A stretch of DNA of 64,000 nt from RYN-230 sp036497945 (GCA_036497945.1 DASXIN010000051.1:1-64000); one strand, 5' to 3'; shown: positions 44,065 to 53,208, counted from the first letter of the stretch. Notes: generated from the letters alone by a model not told the origin. Program-made: numbers and translations.

Positions 44065-44742
44065 CCGCCCGAGCGAGGCGTGCAGGCTGATCTGGGCCTG
44101 GGCCGACATGTTGTACCCGCGCAGCAGGGGGTGGGTGTAGTGCGGGGCGTTTTCGGTGGCCATGTCGGTGGCGGTGCCGCCGGGGGCGATGGCGTTGATC
44201 GCGATGTTCCGGGCGGCCAGCTCCGGGGCCAGGTTGCGGGCTAGCGCGACCACCGCTGCCTTGCTCGCCGCGTACAGACTGTGCTGGTAGATGGCGATGC
44301 CGTTGCTCACCGAGGACATCAGCACGATCCGCCCGCCGCCGGTCATCAGCGGCACCGCGGCTTGCACGGCGTACAGCTGGCCCGCCACGTTGGTGTCCAG
44401 CACCCGCCGGACGTCGTCCTCGGTGATGTCGGCCAGCGGCCCGAAGTACTCCACCCCGGCGTTGCTGACCAGCACGTCCAGCCCGCCCATCCGGTCCGCG
44501 GCCTGGCCGGCCACCTGGTGCGCCAGGGCCCGGTCGCGCACGTCACAGCGCAACGCGAACGCGGTACGGCCGGCCGCGGTGAGCTCGGCCACCAGCGCGT
44601 CGGCCAGCCCGGTGTTGCGGCGGTAGGTGATGGTGACGGCCGCGCCCTCGGCGGCCAGCCGGCGGGCCACCGCGGCCCCGATGCCCCGGCTGCCGCCCGT
44701 GATCAGCGCCCGGGTACTGGCGAAGCGTTCCATGACGGCCAT
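43960..44742 (-). CDS. SDR family oxidoreductase
   Basis: A 260-residue short-chain dehydrogenase of the classical type: cofactor motif ALITGGSRGIGAAVARRL, NAGVEYFGPL, catalytic Ser in IVLMSSVSNG and YAASK (Tyr/Lys). The R/Y after the TITYRRN turn suggests NADP. The C-terminus LSGATLAADGGWM is the typical end of FabG-like enzymes. Substrate unknown. ATG 44742 has AAAGA just upstream; ATG 44733 is an alternative. Confidence 0.88.
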   Translation of the reverse strand: MAVMERFASTRALITGGSRGIGAAVARRLAAEGAAVTITYRRNTGLADALVAELTAAGRTAFALRCDVRDRALAHQVAGQAADRMGGLDVLVSNAGVEYFGPLADITEDDVRRVLDTNVAGQLYAVQAAVPLMTGGGRIVLMSSVSNGIAIYQHSLYAASKAAVVALARNLAPELAARNIAINAIAPGGTATDMATENAPHYTHPLLRGYNMSAQAQISLHASLGRLAEPEEIAAAIAFLVSPDAAYLSGATLAADGGWM

Positions 44743-44959
44743 TCTTTACCGAACGCCCGGCTATTTCCGGCCACCAGGCAAGAATGGCGCCCTCGGCTGG
44801 CGAGGCGGCTGCGTCGTCAAGGACCTCGAGACCGCGGACGGCGTCGCCGCCGCGGTCTGACCCCAGGACCGGGCCCGGCGGGATCAGTCCCGCCGGTCTG
44901 TTCGCGGGCCGTGGGTCGCTCAGGGCACCGAGACCGGGACACCGGTCTCGGCCTGGTCC

Positions 44960-45304
44960 GCCGCGTCTGGGGCCGGGGGCAGTGTCCGGCGGGCGATGGG
45001 GCAGCAGCGCGACCACGGTGGCCGCGATGACCAGCAGCAGCAGCCACCTAACTCCACTCGCCGAGCAGCAGCAGGAAGCCCGGGATGGTGCAGGTGGTGA
45101 ACGACAGGATCGCGTCAGCCAGCCGGTCAGCGGCGTGAGGCGGTTCTGGCCCAGCGCGAGCACCAGGAAGAACAGCGCCCACAGCACAGCCCATTGCAGC
45201 CACAGCACCCCGATCGTCGGGGCGCTGAACTTGACGATGTTGGTGATGCCGAACGCGGTGGCCATGATCGCCACCCAGGCGGAGTACCAGCCGAGCCCGG
45301 TGGC
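44960..45304 (-). pseudogene. AmiS/UreI-type transporter remnant
   Basis: On the minus strand from about 45304 the frame reads GLGWYSAWVAIMATAFGITN, then IGVLWLQWAVLWALFFLVLA and LTPLTGWLTRS; after a frameshift ILSFTTCTIPGFLLLLGEWS with a stop at 45048, and after another shift WLLLLVIAATVVALLPH. These match the C-terminal helices of AmiS/UreI amide/urea transporters. No amidase or urease is near. The bases from 45305 to the next gene hold nothing recognisable apart from a possible TATTAG -10 at 45531. Confidence 0.55.
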
Positions 45305-45589
45305 CCGCTATCGATCCACCGCAGGCGGAGCCGGGCCGCCACGTACGATGCGGCCGAAAATGGTCCTGACCAGAATCCGGCTTTTGCGAGATCTGCCCAG
45401 GTCAGCAGGAGGTTCCGGCACTCTCTCGGCGATGCCGCCCGCTGTCCTGTAGGCCGAACCACCCACAAGCCCCTGGCCGCACTAAGACACGCCGCCGCGC
45501 CGTTCCGGGTTTATCCCGCTTCAAGTACACTATTAGATTACTGGCGGTAAACATGGGGCGTCAGGCTGGTGTATTAGACGCGCTACGTA

Positions 45590-45605
45590 ACCGTACCGTT
45601 ACGGT
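45590..45605. promoter_or_regulatory. Short dyad before XRE gene
   Basis: ACCGTA-CCGT-TACGGT, perfect 6-bp arms, 20 bp before the TTG chosen for the regulator at 45625. Compatible with autoregulation. If translation instead began at ATG 45553 the dyad would be inside the gene. Confidence 0.4.
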
Positions 45606-45624
45606 AGTTAGCTGGAGTCTTCAC

Positions 45625-46506
45625 TTGGTCGACGACCGGAGTCCGACTTCCCACGGCCGGGAACTGGCACGCCAGCTTCGCGACCTGCGCAAACGTGCTG
45701 GCCTTAGTATCGCGGACCTGGCACGTGAGGTGGGCTTCTCGCCGGCCAGGATCAGCGGCATCGAGGCCGTCTCGCCGGCGGCCAGCCCAGCGGAAGTCCG
45801 TGACATCGGGGCCCGCTACGCCTTGCCTGATCAAGCCCTCACCCAACTGCTCGAGGTTGCGAAAATGGCCGAGCATAAGGGCTGGTGGGAGGAGTACAGC
45901 GACCTCGGCATCGGCCGGCTTATCGCGCTAGAGGTTGCGGCTAGTCAGATTAGCTCCTACGAGCAGTCTGTGATCCCGTGGATGTTCCAGACCGAGGAAT
46001 ATGCCCGCGCGGTCATCAAGGGGATACTTCCGGGGATTAGCGGTCACGTTCTCGAGGAACGGGTTAGGGCCCGGCTCAGGAGGCAGGAGCTGCTCACCAG
46101 GGACAACCACCCCGCGTTCTCTTCCCTGGTTGACGAGTCTGCGCTGCGCCGCCCGGTCGGGGGCAGCCGGGTGATGCGTGACCAGCTCCGGAAGATGGTA
46201 GACGTCACGCAGACGGTGCCGAGCATCACACTGCAGGTGGTACCGCTCAGCCTGGGCGCGCATCCCGGCCTGGATAATGCGTTCACGCTGCTGGAGTTCG
46301 AGTCTCCGAAACCGGCCGTGGTGTATCTGGAGACTCTGGCCGATGCGCTGTACCTCGACCGGTCCCTCGAGGCGGACAAGTATCGGGACGCATGGAAGCA
46401 CCTGCAGTCCGGGGCCCTGGGCCCGGAGTCTTCGGTGCGGCTGGTTGCGGACATTGGGACTGGAGAATCCGCCGAGTTCCGGGCGACCGCTCGTTACGGC
46501 AATTAG
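45625..46506 (+). CDS. XRE-family regulator with DUF5753, no. 1
   Basis: A 293-residue regulator: HTH at residues 10-65 (LARQLRDLRKRAGLSIADLAREVGFSPARISGIEA), then the DUF5753 domain (GWWEEYSDLGIGRLIALEVAASQISSYEQSVIPWMFQTEEYARAVI; LQVVPLSLGAHPGLDNAFTLLEF). This architecture is abundant in Streptomyces-type actinobacteria and tends to be paired with DUF397 genes; here no DUF397 follows directly. TTG 45625 has GGAG 7 bases upstream and gives the usual length; ATG 45553 in frame is the alternative. Confidence 0.85.
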   Translation: MVDDRSPTSHGRELARQLRDLRKRAGLSIADLAREVGFSPARISGIEAVSPAASPAEVRDIGARYALPDQALTQLLEVAKMAEHKGWWEEYSDLGIGRLIALEVAASQISSYEQSVIPWMFQTEEYARAVIKGILPGISGHVLEERVRARLRRQELLTRDNHPAFSSLVDESALRRPVGGSRVMRDQLRKMVDVTQTVPSITLQVVPLSLGAHPGLDNAFTLLEFESPKPAVVYLETLADALYLDRSLEADKYRDAWKHLQSGALGPESSVRLVADIGTGESAEFRATARYGN

Positions 46507-46564
46507 TAGGTGCCTGGTCACGCCGATGTGGTGGTGGACGGGATTGACCGGCTAGCTGCCTCCG

Positions 46565-46828
46565 CTAGTCCAGGTCCGACCGTTTCCGACGGCTCAGCCG
46601 AGTCAGCGGAGTCAGCGGCAGGTCGAGAGACGGCTGCTTGCTCATCTCCGTGTAGCGCGTGAGCAGAGCGAGGTTGACCACCGCCTCGAGGTTGTCCAGC
46701 TGAAGCTGGATGTGCCGCAGCCGCGGCCCGATGTCAGCGGCGATCTCACGGCGTAGATAGCGGACACAGAACATGCCCCCGGTAAGCGTGCCCAGCAGCG
46801 CACCCACCAGGAAGACCAGCATCGACAT
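46565..46828 (-). CDS. Small membrane protein of unknown function
   Basis: An 87-residue protein: one strong N-terminal membrane segment (MLVFLVGALLGTLTGGMFCV), then a charged amphipathic stretch (RREIAADIGPRLRHIQLQLDNLEAVVNL) with coiled-coil character and a basic tail RRKRSDLD. ATG 46828 is preceded by GGTGAGG; an ATG at 46852 is possible. No family recognised. It is transcribed divergently from the XRE gene at 47161, with the long dyad 46875-46919 just upstream. Confidence 0.6.
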   Translation of the reverse strand: MSMLVFLVGALLGTLTGGMFCVRYLRREIAADIGPRLRHIQLQLDNLEAVVNLALLTRYTEMSKQPSLDLPLTPLTRLSRRKRSDLD

Positions 46829-46874
46829 GGCGTCCTCACCTTCTGAGAGCATTCAGCCAACAGTCAGTATGACA

Positions 46875-46919
46875 TATGCTATCTGCCATGTGTCAAGTAG
46901 CCACATGGCAGATGGCATA
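46875..46919. promoter_or_regulatory. Long dyad between divergent genes
   Basis: Two 18-base arms, TATGCTATCTGCCATGTG and CACATGGCAGATGGCATA, pair at 17 of 18 positions across a 9-base spacer. The surrounding 46829-47160 has no gene. The AT-rich sequence stands out from the GC-rich background. Probably a repressor operator controlling the small membrane protein; GntR-type binding is a guess. Confidence 0.65.
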
Positions 46920-47160
46920 GCAGCGGCCTGCCGGGTTGCTCTTGGCTGGATAGCTGGCTACGATGAGTGCTCTTGTGCACCGCCCAGACCGCGACCTCAG
47001 TTGCGTGGCGTGGCCGGCGCGCCTGGGAGCTCTCAGAGCACTAGGGGCTTAGGCTGCCGCGTGGCTAGATGCAAGCTGGCCGTCCGCCCTATAGCGGCGC
47101 CGGGCTACAGCAGCAGTGAGCAGGCTGAGGCGCCAGTACCTGAGGGGATGGGTAAGCGGT

Positions 47161-48117
47161 ATGGGAAATGAGGCCAGTCCGAGCCCGGTCGTACAACGAC
47201 GACGGCTGCGGGCCGAGCTGCGGGCAGCGCGGCAGGCGGCCGGGCTGACCCAGGATCAGGCAGCAAAGGCCGTGGACTGGTCGCTTTCCAAGATCATCCG
47301 CATAGAGGCTGGCTCGGTCGGCATCTCCACAGTTGACCTCAAAGCACTGCTCAGCCTTTATGGCATTGACCGCCCTGACCGCACCGATCAGCTCGTCGCG
47401 CTGGCCAAAGCGGCTAGAGAGCGTGGGTGGTGGAGCAAATACTCCGAGTTCCTGACCACCGAGAATCAGCGGGAGCTTCTCCAGTTGATTGGCTACGAGA
47501 GTGCCGCGTCCATCGTCAGGAACTTCGAGACACTGCTGATTCCCGGTCTGCTCCAGACGGAGGAGTACGCACACGCCGTAACCCGGCAATTTGCCGAGAA
47601 GCCCTCGGATGGGCACAACGAGGACGGCGAAAGCCCCAATGGGGAAGCCGAAGGCCGGGACCGCGCGGAGCGGGAGCGTAGAGAGCGCGAGAACAAGCTG
47701 GTCGAAATCCGGATGAAACGCCAGGAGCACCTGCTGGACTCGCCGGAGCCACCCTTGATGTTCTTCATCCTGGACGAAGCCGTCGTGCGTCGGGAGGTGG
47801 ACGGCAAGGCGGCGATGGGCCGCCAGATCCGCTGGCTGATCGAGTTGGCGAACAGACCCTATCTGACGATTGAGATCGTTCCCTTCAGCCAGGGGGCTTA
47901 CCCAGGCCTGCGCGGCCCGTTCGTAGTCCTCGAGTTCCCCGATGCCGCCGATGATGACGTCGTTTATCTGGAAAGTCCTCGGGGTGACCTGATCAGGAGA
48001 GAGGAATCGGAGCAGGTACTACCGTATCGGGAGGCGTTTGAACAGCTAAGGGAGTCGTCACTAGGGCCAGAGGCGACCAAGACATTTCTGGCCGACATCG
48101 CCAAAGAGATGACTTGA
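47161..48117 (+). CDS. XRE-family regulator with DUF5753, no. 2
   Basis: A 318-residue regulator: HTH LRAELRAARQAAGLTQDQAAKAVDWSLSKIIRIEAGSVGIS, then DUF5753 (GWWSKYSEFLTTENQRELLQLIGYESAASIVRNFETLLIPGLLQTEEYAHAV; LTIEIVPFSQGAYPGLRGPFVVLEF). Between them an acidic/basic hydrophilic insert (residues about 140-180, NEDGESPNGEAEGRDRAERERRERENK) is unusual. ATG 47161 follows GTAAGCGGT; GC content is lower than in flanking genes. The DUF397 gene 307 bp downstream is its usual partner. Confidence 0.87.
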   Translation: MGNEASPSPVVQRRRLRAELRAARQAAGLTQDQAAKAVDWSLSKIIRIEAGSVGISTVDLKALLSLYGIDRPDRTDQLVALAKAARERGWWSKYSEFLTTENQRELLQLIGYESAASIVRNFETLLIPGLLQTEEYAHAVTRQFAEKPSDGHNEDGESPNGEAEGRDRAERERRERENKLVEIRMKRQEHLLDSPEPPLMFFILDEAVVRREVDGKAAMGRQIRWLIELANRPYLTIEIVPFSQGAYPGLRGPFVVLEFPDAADDDVVYLESPRGDLIRREESEQVLPYREAFEQLRESSLGPEATKTFLADIAKEMT

Positions 48118-48423
48118 CCAATCGTGACACAGTAGATATTCCTCTCGGCGTTGTCTAGCCGGTTACCTGCTGATCGGCGCGCAGAGAGTGGTCAGATCGT
48201 CCCAAAGGGCCTACACTGCCCAGTCACGGGCACTGTGTGGAGGGTGGGGTCGATCTTGCATACCCAGCGTCAGCGTGGGATGCCTACATGACCTTCTGCT
48301 TCCCGGTCCGGATCACGCCCAGCCGTTCCCGCCGCCCCTGGCGACTGGCTCAGCGGTGGGTGTCTCACGCGGCTGTCATTGGCTCGCCGGGATGATCCGG
48401 CTGCCCCCGACGGAGGAGGAAGC
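48118..48423. other. Intergenic stretch without a gene
   Basis: 306 bases between XRE no. 2 and the DUF397 gene. I find no convincing reading frame, hairpin or promoter beyond the ribosome site of the next gene. Confidence 0.5.
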
Positions 48424-48627
48424 GTGGCCGACTCGGAACGAGCGGACCTTGCGTGGCGAACAAGTACGGCATCAGGCGGGGGCAATTGCGTTCAGGTAGC
48501 CTTCACTGACGGCTGGGTACTAGTCCGGAATTCACAAAGCCCGTCCGGACCCATGCTGTCGTTTTCGGACGCGGAGTGGGATGCCTTCCTCATTGGCGCG
48601 CGAGAGGGCGAGTTCGACCGGGGGTAA
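48424..48627 (+). CDS. DUF397 protein
   Basis: A 67-residue protein with the DUF397 core: DLAWRTSTASGGGNCVQVAFTDGWVLVRNSQSPSGPMLSFSDAEWDAFLIGAREGEFD. DUF397 proteins are small partners of XRE/DUF5753 regulators in actinobacteria and influence development or antibiotic production in some Streptomyces. GTG 48424 has GGAGGAAGC directly upstream; an ATG at 48379 would only add low-complexity residues. Confidence 0.9.
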   Translation: MADSERADLAWRTSTASGGGNCVQVAFTDGWVLVRNSQSPSGPMLSFSDAEWDAFLIGAREGEFDRG

Positions 48628-48760
48628 GCGCGTTTCCCGGCGCAGGCGGGGCTGGTGTCGTCGAGTTCGATGTAGTGGGCAGCCCGCCGTCGATCAGGCC
48701 GAGCACGCTCCCGGTTGGCCGGCCACAAGGTCCTCCAGGTCATGTGATTCGGTTTGGGTC

Positions 48761-48777
48761 CGTCCCTGGCAGGGACG
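48761..48777. promoter_or_regulatory. Short perfect hairpin
   Basis: CGTCCCT-GGC-AGGGACG, 19 bp before the YdcF-family gene start. Could be an operator or a small mRNA hairpin near the ribosome site. The bases 48628-48760 show nothing else. Confidence 0.35.
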
Positions 48778-48795
48778 AGGCCCGGGCGGGAGAAT

Positions 48796-49515
48796 ATGAC
48801 GCAAAGTGGTAGGAAGCAGGGCGATCCAGCTGCGGTAGCGGCACGGTCAACGGCGGTGACGTTGCGTATTTCCGACGCTAACTGGCAGGACGCCAGGGTC
48901 CTGTGGAATTACCATCGGATGGACCATGAACTGCGGCCGTGTGCTGCCGGTATTGCCCTGGGCAGCAATGACCTGGGCGTGGCTACGCATGCCGCCCGGC
49001 TGTATCACCAGGGCTTGTTTCCGGTGCTGGTGCTCACCGGGGCCAACAGCCCGACGACGCTCGCCCGCTTCCCGCGCGGTGAGGCCGTCCACTACCGGGA
49101 GCGCGTCCTGGACCTGGGCGTACCGGAGCAGGCCATCCTGGTCGAGCCGGCCGCGACGAACACCGGGCAGAACATCGGCCGGTCCCGCGCGGTGCTCCGC
49201 GAGGCAGCCATCCAGGTGGATTCCGTGCTGCTCATTTCCAAGCCGTACATGCAGCGCCGGGCCTATGCCACCTGCCGCGGATCGTGGCCCGAGGTAACGC
49301 CGGTCTGCGCCGCGGAGTCGGCCGACTTCGCCGACTACGCGCAGCGGATCGGGAACGCACGGCTGGTCTTCGACCATCTGGTCGGGGATCTGCAGCGCAT
49401 TGCCGAGTACCCGGCGAAAGGCTTCGCCATCGCCCAGCAGGTGCCGGACGGCGTCCTGGCCGCCTACCATCGGCTGGTCCAGGCCGGCTTCACCAGTCGC
49501 CTGCTGCCTACCTAG
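48796..49515 (+). CDS. YdcF family (DUF218) protein
   Basis: A 239-residue DUF218 domain protein: AGIALGSNDLGVATHAARLYHQGLFPVLVLTGANSPTT, then GVPEQAILVEPAATNTGQNIGRSRAVLREAAIQVDSVLLISKPYMQRRAYATC, the conserved E-x-x-A-x-N-T-x-x-N signature. Related proteins bind AdoMet or act in envelope processes (SanA, ElyC), but this one has no membrane segment and a cytosolic role is likely. GGGAGAAT precedes ATG 48796. Confidence 0.85.
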   Translation: MTQSGRKQGDPAAVAARSTAVTLRISDANWQDARVLWNYHRMDHELRPCAAGIALGSNDLGVATHAARLYHQGLFPVLVLTGANSPTTLARFPRGEAVHYRERVLDLGVPEQAILVEPAATNTGQNIGRSRAVLREAAIQVDSVLLISKPYMQRRAYATCRGSWPEVTPVCAAESADFADYAQRIGNARLVFDHLVGDLQRIAEYPAKGFAIAQQVPDGVLAAYHRLVQAGFTSRLLPT

Positions 49516-49540
49516 ATTCGGGCCGACATCGCCTTGTGAA

Positions 49541-49963
49541 TCAATTACCGACCTGCCAGGGATTGATCAGCTCTATACCCGTCTTGCGGAAGTCGGCGAG
49601 ATTGCGGGTAGCCAGGGCCGCACCTCGTGCCCGGCAGATCCCGGCAATCTGAGCATCGAAGCCGTCTATCGGCAAACCCAATTCATCGCGTTGGCTCACC
49701 ACCAGGGCGTACTGTTCCGCCGCCAGTGTGTCGAAGGGCAGCACCTGCTCAGCGAACGTCTCGAAAATCTCCATAGCGGCCGCCCGGAGAGCTTCCTTGC
49801 GGCGGCCTGCCGGTAGCCGCTCGATGCCATACTGGACCTCAGCCACTGTGATCGCTGTCGTGCACAGTTCCCGGGCGGCATGGCTGCGCACCCAGTCCTG
49901 CACCGCTACCGCCGGAGATGGCCGCATCAGTTCCGACGCGACGTTGGTATCGACGACGATCAT
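49541..49963 (-). CDS. vapC: VapC-type PIN-domain toxin
   Basis: A 140-residue PIN ribonuclease. Acidic metal-binding residues are visible in VVDTNVASELM (D5), ITVAEVQYGIERL (Glu) and GFDAQIAGICRARGAALATRNLADF (two Asp). The closest type is FitB/VapC, which cuts tRNA or rRNA when released from its antitoxin. Starts immediately after the antitoxin stop with no gap. Confidence 0.93.
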   Translation of the reverse strand: MIVVDTNVASELMRPSPAVAVQDWVRSHAARELCTTAITVAEVQYGIERLPAGRRKEALRAAAMEIFETFAEQVLPFDTLAAEQYALVVSQRDELGLPIDGFDAQIAGICRARGAALATRNLADFRKTGIELINPWQVGN

Positions 49964-50206
49964 CTAGCCGAGATCGGCGGCCCGCGGTCGGCTCGCCCGG
50001 GCTGGGATATCCAACTCCACTCCGCCGAGCTGGCCGAACCTGTCCAGGAGTGTCTGGAACAACCCGGTATCCTCGCCTGGCTCGCTGACCGCCTCGGTAA
50101 GGATCACGCGCATCTCGGCCTCCATGGAACGGCCGTGGCTGGCCGCACGCAGTCGGAGTCGCTCCTTCACCCGGTCGTCGAGGTTCCGGATGCTTACCGC
50201 CGACAT
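49964..50206 (-). CDS. vapB: VapB/FitA-type antitoxin
   Basis: An 80-residue ribbon-helix-helix protein: SAVSIRNLDDRVKERLRLRAASHGRSMEAEMRVILTEAV is the FitA-like DNA-binding half, the rest (FGQLGGVELDIPARASR) the toxin-binding tail. GGAGGTG lies before the ATG. Autoregulation through the upstream dyad at 50224-50240 is likely. Confidence 0.93.
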   Translation of the reverse strand: MSAVSIRNLDDRVKERLRLRAASHGRSMEAEMRVILTEAVSEPGEDTGLFQTLLDRFGQLGGVELDIPARASRPRAADLG

Positions 50207-50223
50207 AGCGCATCACCTCCAAG

Positions 50224-50240
50224 TGCTATCAATGCTAGCA
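50224..50240. promoter_or_regulatory. vapBC operator
   Basis: TGCTA-TCAATGC-TAGCA inverted repeat, 17 bp before the antitoxin start, placed for repression by the VapBC complex. Confidence 0.55.
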
Positions 50241-50296
50241 ACTTCAGCGCGCCCTAACTCGTGGGCATTCCCGCCGGCAGGACTCCGCTGGCCCAG

Positions 50297-50842
50297 TCAG
50301 TACGGCGATCCGCTATCCCGGAGGACCGGTTCGATGCCGGCCGCGTGGCGGCGGGCCAGAGCCCGGTACACCTCGGGGTTGTGGTCTACCCACAGCTTCG
50401 CGCCGCCGGTGACCTCCCCGGCGATCTTGGCCGGCACGCCGACCGCGAGCATGCCGTCGGGCACGGTCATCCCCGGCGGCACGGTGGCGCCCGCCGCGAC
50501 GAGGGCCCGGCTGCCGATGCGCACCCCGTCGAGCACGGTGGCGCCGTTGCCGATCAGCGCCTCGGCTCCGATGACGGCGCCGTGCACCACGCACAGGTGC
50601 CCGACCGTGGCGCCCGGACCGACCTCGGTGACCGGGTCGGCGCCGCCGTGCAGCACCGAGCCGTCCTGCACGTTGGCGCCACGCCGGACGATGATCGGGC
50701 CGAAATCGGCCCGCAGCACGGCGCCGTACCAGACCGACGCCTCGTCCTCAATCGTCACGTCACCGACGATGGTGGCGGTAGGCGCGATCCAGGCGGCCGG
50801 GCTGATCGTGGGCTGGCGGCCTTCGAAGGAGAAGAGTTGCAC
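50297..50842 (-). CDS. Gamma-type carbonic anhydrase family protein
   Basis: A 181-residue left-handed beta-helix protein: hexapeptide turns such as APTATIVGDVTIEDEASVWYGAVLRADFGPI and IVRRGANVQDGSVLHGG, with candidate zinc His in SVLHGG and VGHLCVVHGAVIG. It is the YrdA/PaaY/CaiE branch. Cam-type carbonic anhydrase activity, or a thioesterase/acyl-transfer role, cannot be separated by sequence alone. Followed on the same strand after the acyl-CoA dehydrogenase gene, 46 bp away. Confidence 0.87.
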   Translation of the reverse strand: MQLFSFEGRQPTISPAAWIAPTATIVGDVTIEDEASVWYGAVLRADFGPIIVRRGANVQDGSVLHGGADPVTEVGPGATVGHLCVVHGAVIGAEALIGNGATVLDGVRIGSRALVAAGATVPPGMTVPDGMLAVGVPAKIAGEVTGGAKLWVDHNPEVYRALARRHAAGIEPVLRDSGSPY

Positions 50843-50888
50843 CCGCCCATGATGCCTTCCCGGCTGAGCTGTGGCATGCCAGCGTCGC

Positions 50889-53083
50889 CTACTTGATCAG
50901 CGGGTCACGGGGCAGGCCGAGAATGCGCTCGGCGATCTGGTTCCGCTTGATCTCGGACGTGCCGCCCGCGATCGACATGGCCCGGTGCATCAGCACCAGC
51001 ATGGCGGCCAGCCCGCCTGGACCGTCCAGGAACGCCGCGTCCGGCCCGGCCAGTTCGGCCATGATCGCGGCCGTCTCATGGCCGATCTCGGACAGCAGCA
51101 GCTTGGTGATGTTGCCTTCCGGCCCGGGGGCGCCGCCGGCCACCGCCCGGTACGCGCTGCGCTGGTTCAGCACGCCCATCGCGTGGGTGCGGGCGATCTG
51201 CCGGCCGACCCGCCCGGCCCCGCCGGGCAGCCGGTCCGGGTGCGCGTCGAATGGGGCGATGAACGCGCCGACCGGCATGGCCATGCCGCCGTCGCCGCCA
51301 CCGATGCTGACGCTCTCGTTGCCCAGCGTCGCGCGGGCCACCGACCAGCCCCCGTCCACCGGGCCGACCACGTCGGTGTCCGGCACGAATACGTCGTCGA
51401 AGAAGACCTCGTTGAAATCGGAGTCCCCGCTCGGCATCTTCAGCGGCCGGACGGTGACGCCGGGCGCGTGCATGTCGATCACCATCATCGTGATGCCTTG
51501 GTGCTTGGGCGCGTCCGGGTTGGTCCGCACTGTGGCCAGGCCAAAGTCGGCCAGCTGGGCGCTGCTGGTCCAGACCTTCTGGCCGTTGATCCGCCAGCCC
51601 CCCACCGGCCTCCCCGTTCCCCCTTCATTGTCCGCATCCCCCGGCACCCGGGTCGCCCGGGTGCTGATGCCGGCCGCGTCGGACCCGGCGCCCGGCTCGC
51701 TGAACAGCTGGCACCAGGTCACGTCCTGGTTGAGCGCCGGCGGACCCAGCGCGCCACCTGGTCCAGGCTGGCGTGCTGGATCAGGGTCAGGATGATCCAG
51801 CCGGTGATCCCGAGGCCGGGCCGCTTGATCCCGGCCGCGGCGAACTCCTGCTCGATCACCAGTTGCTCGATGGCGGCCGCGTCCCGGCCCCACGGCTTAG
51901 GCCAGTGCGGCATCGCGTAGCCGGTTTCGATCAGCGCCTGCTTCCGGTCGTCGCCGGCCAGGTCGCGCAGCCGGGCTACGTCCGGCCCGATCGCGGCCCG
52001 GATCGGTTCCGCCTCGGCGGGCAGGTCGATCGCGGCCGCCCGGCGTACGCCGCGGCGGACCAGATCGGTGACGTCAATGGCGGCCTGCTCGGCGTCCAGC
52101 ACGGCGGCGATGGCCGCGGCCCGGCGCAGGTACAGATGGGCGTCGTGCTCCCAGGTGAAGCCGATCCCGCCGTGCACCTGGATGTTGAGGCTGGCGTCGC
52201 TGACCGCGGCGGGCACGGCCAGTGTGGCCGCGATGGCCGCGGTGTAGCTGAACTGGTCCCCGCCGCCGATCCCGGCCCGGCCCGCGTCCCAGGCCGCGGC
52301 GGTGGCCAGCTCGGCGGCGACCAGCATGTTGGCGCAGTGATGCTTGACCGCCTGGAAGGTCGCGATCGGGCGGCCGAACTGCTGGCGGACCTTGGCGTAC
52401 CCGGCCGCCTGCTCGGTCGTCTCGGCGGCCAGGCCGGCCGCCTCGGCGGCGAACACCGCCCGGGCCACGTCGGTCAGCAGCCCGCGCGCGCCGGGCAGCA
52501 CGGTGGCCGGCGCCGCGTCGAGGCTGACCCGGGCGGCCCGCCGGCTCTGGTCCAGGTTGGCCGGCACCTCGGCCCGGACCCCACCGGCTGCCGTCTCGAT
52601 GACCAGGACGTCGGCACCCGCCGGGACCAGCAGCACGTCGGCCAGGTGGCCGCTGATCACCACGCCGGCCGGCCCGGTCCCGGTCCCGTCGGCGTAGCCC
52701 ACCTGACCAACCAGCGCGGCCGCGCCGATCACGGTGCCGTCCGCCAGCCCGGGCAGCAGCCGCTTCTGCAGCTCGTCGGGCCCGGCCACGGCCAGCACGG
52801 CACTGGTGATCACGGTCGGCACGAACGGCCCGGGCGCCAGGTGGCGGCCCATCTGCTCGGCCACGACCAGCGTTTCCGGCAGGCCGAAGCCGGAGCCGCC
52901 GCGTTCTTCCGGGATGTGCAGCCCGAGCAGGCCGAGCGCGGCCAGCCCGGCCCAGAACGCGGGCAGCCCGTCTGCCTCGGCGTCGAGTAGGCTGCGGGCC
53001 TCCGCCCGGGACTGCTGGTTGGTCAGGAAACCGGCGACGGTCTCGGCGAGAGCGCGGTGTTCTTCAGAGATGGCGATCGACAT
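50889..53083 (-). pseudogene. Two-domain acyl-CoA dehydrogenase with one frameshift
   Basis: From ATG 53083 the frame codes an acyl-CoA dehydrogenase (SIAISEEHRALAETVAGFL ... QQFGRPIATFQAVKHHCANM ... VHGGIGFTWEHDAHLYLRRA) and continues into a second one (HWPKPWGRD ... ASLDQVARW) where it hits a stop at 51719. The continuation PPALNQDVTWCQLFSEPGAGSDAAG lies in the next frame and runs to 50889 with RINGQKVWTSSAQ and MSIAGGTSEIKRNQ. One missing G in the run at about 51750 explains it. Fused double-domain FadE-like proteins of about 730 residues are known in actinobacteria. Real mutation or sequencing error cannot be told. Confidence 0.8.
51609..51627. repeat. 19-bp C-rich dispersed repeat, copy 2
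   Basis: CCTCCCCGTTCCCCCTTCA, 18 of 19 identical to 9160-9178, here inside the acyl-CoA dehydrogenase frame where it encodes the Gly-rich insert NEGGTGRPVGG just before RINGQKVW. This insert breaks an otherwise conserved region. Confidence 0.5.
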
Positions 53084-53208
53084 GACTAGATTTTCCCCGT
53101 TTACCCGGTGCCAGATACCCCCGGGTTGCGTCATGATCCAGCCAGGCGGCGACGCCGCGGCGGGATCCTGGCCGCGCGGGTAGCGGAGCCCCGAGCCGCG
53201 GAGGTGTC

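Noticed and set aside
43189..50240. An integrative element or prophage around parA, XRE genes and VapBC
   Set aside because: No integrase, relaxase, replication or phage structural gene and no attachment-site repeats were found; only suggestive gene content.
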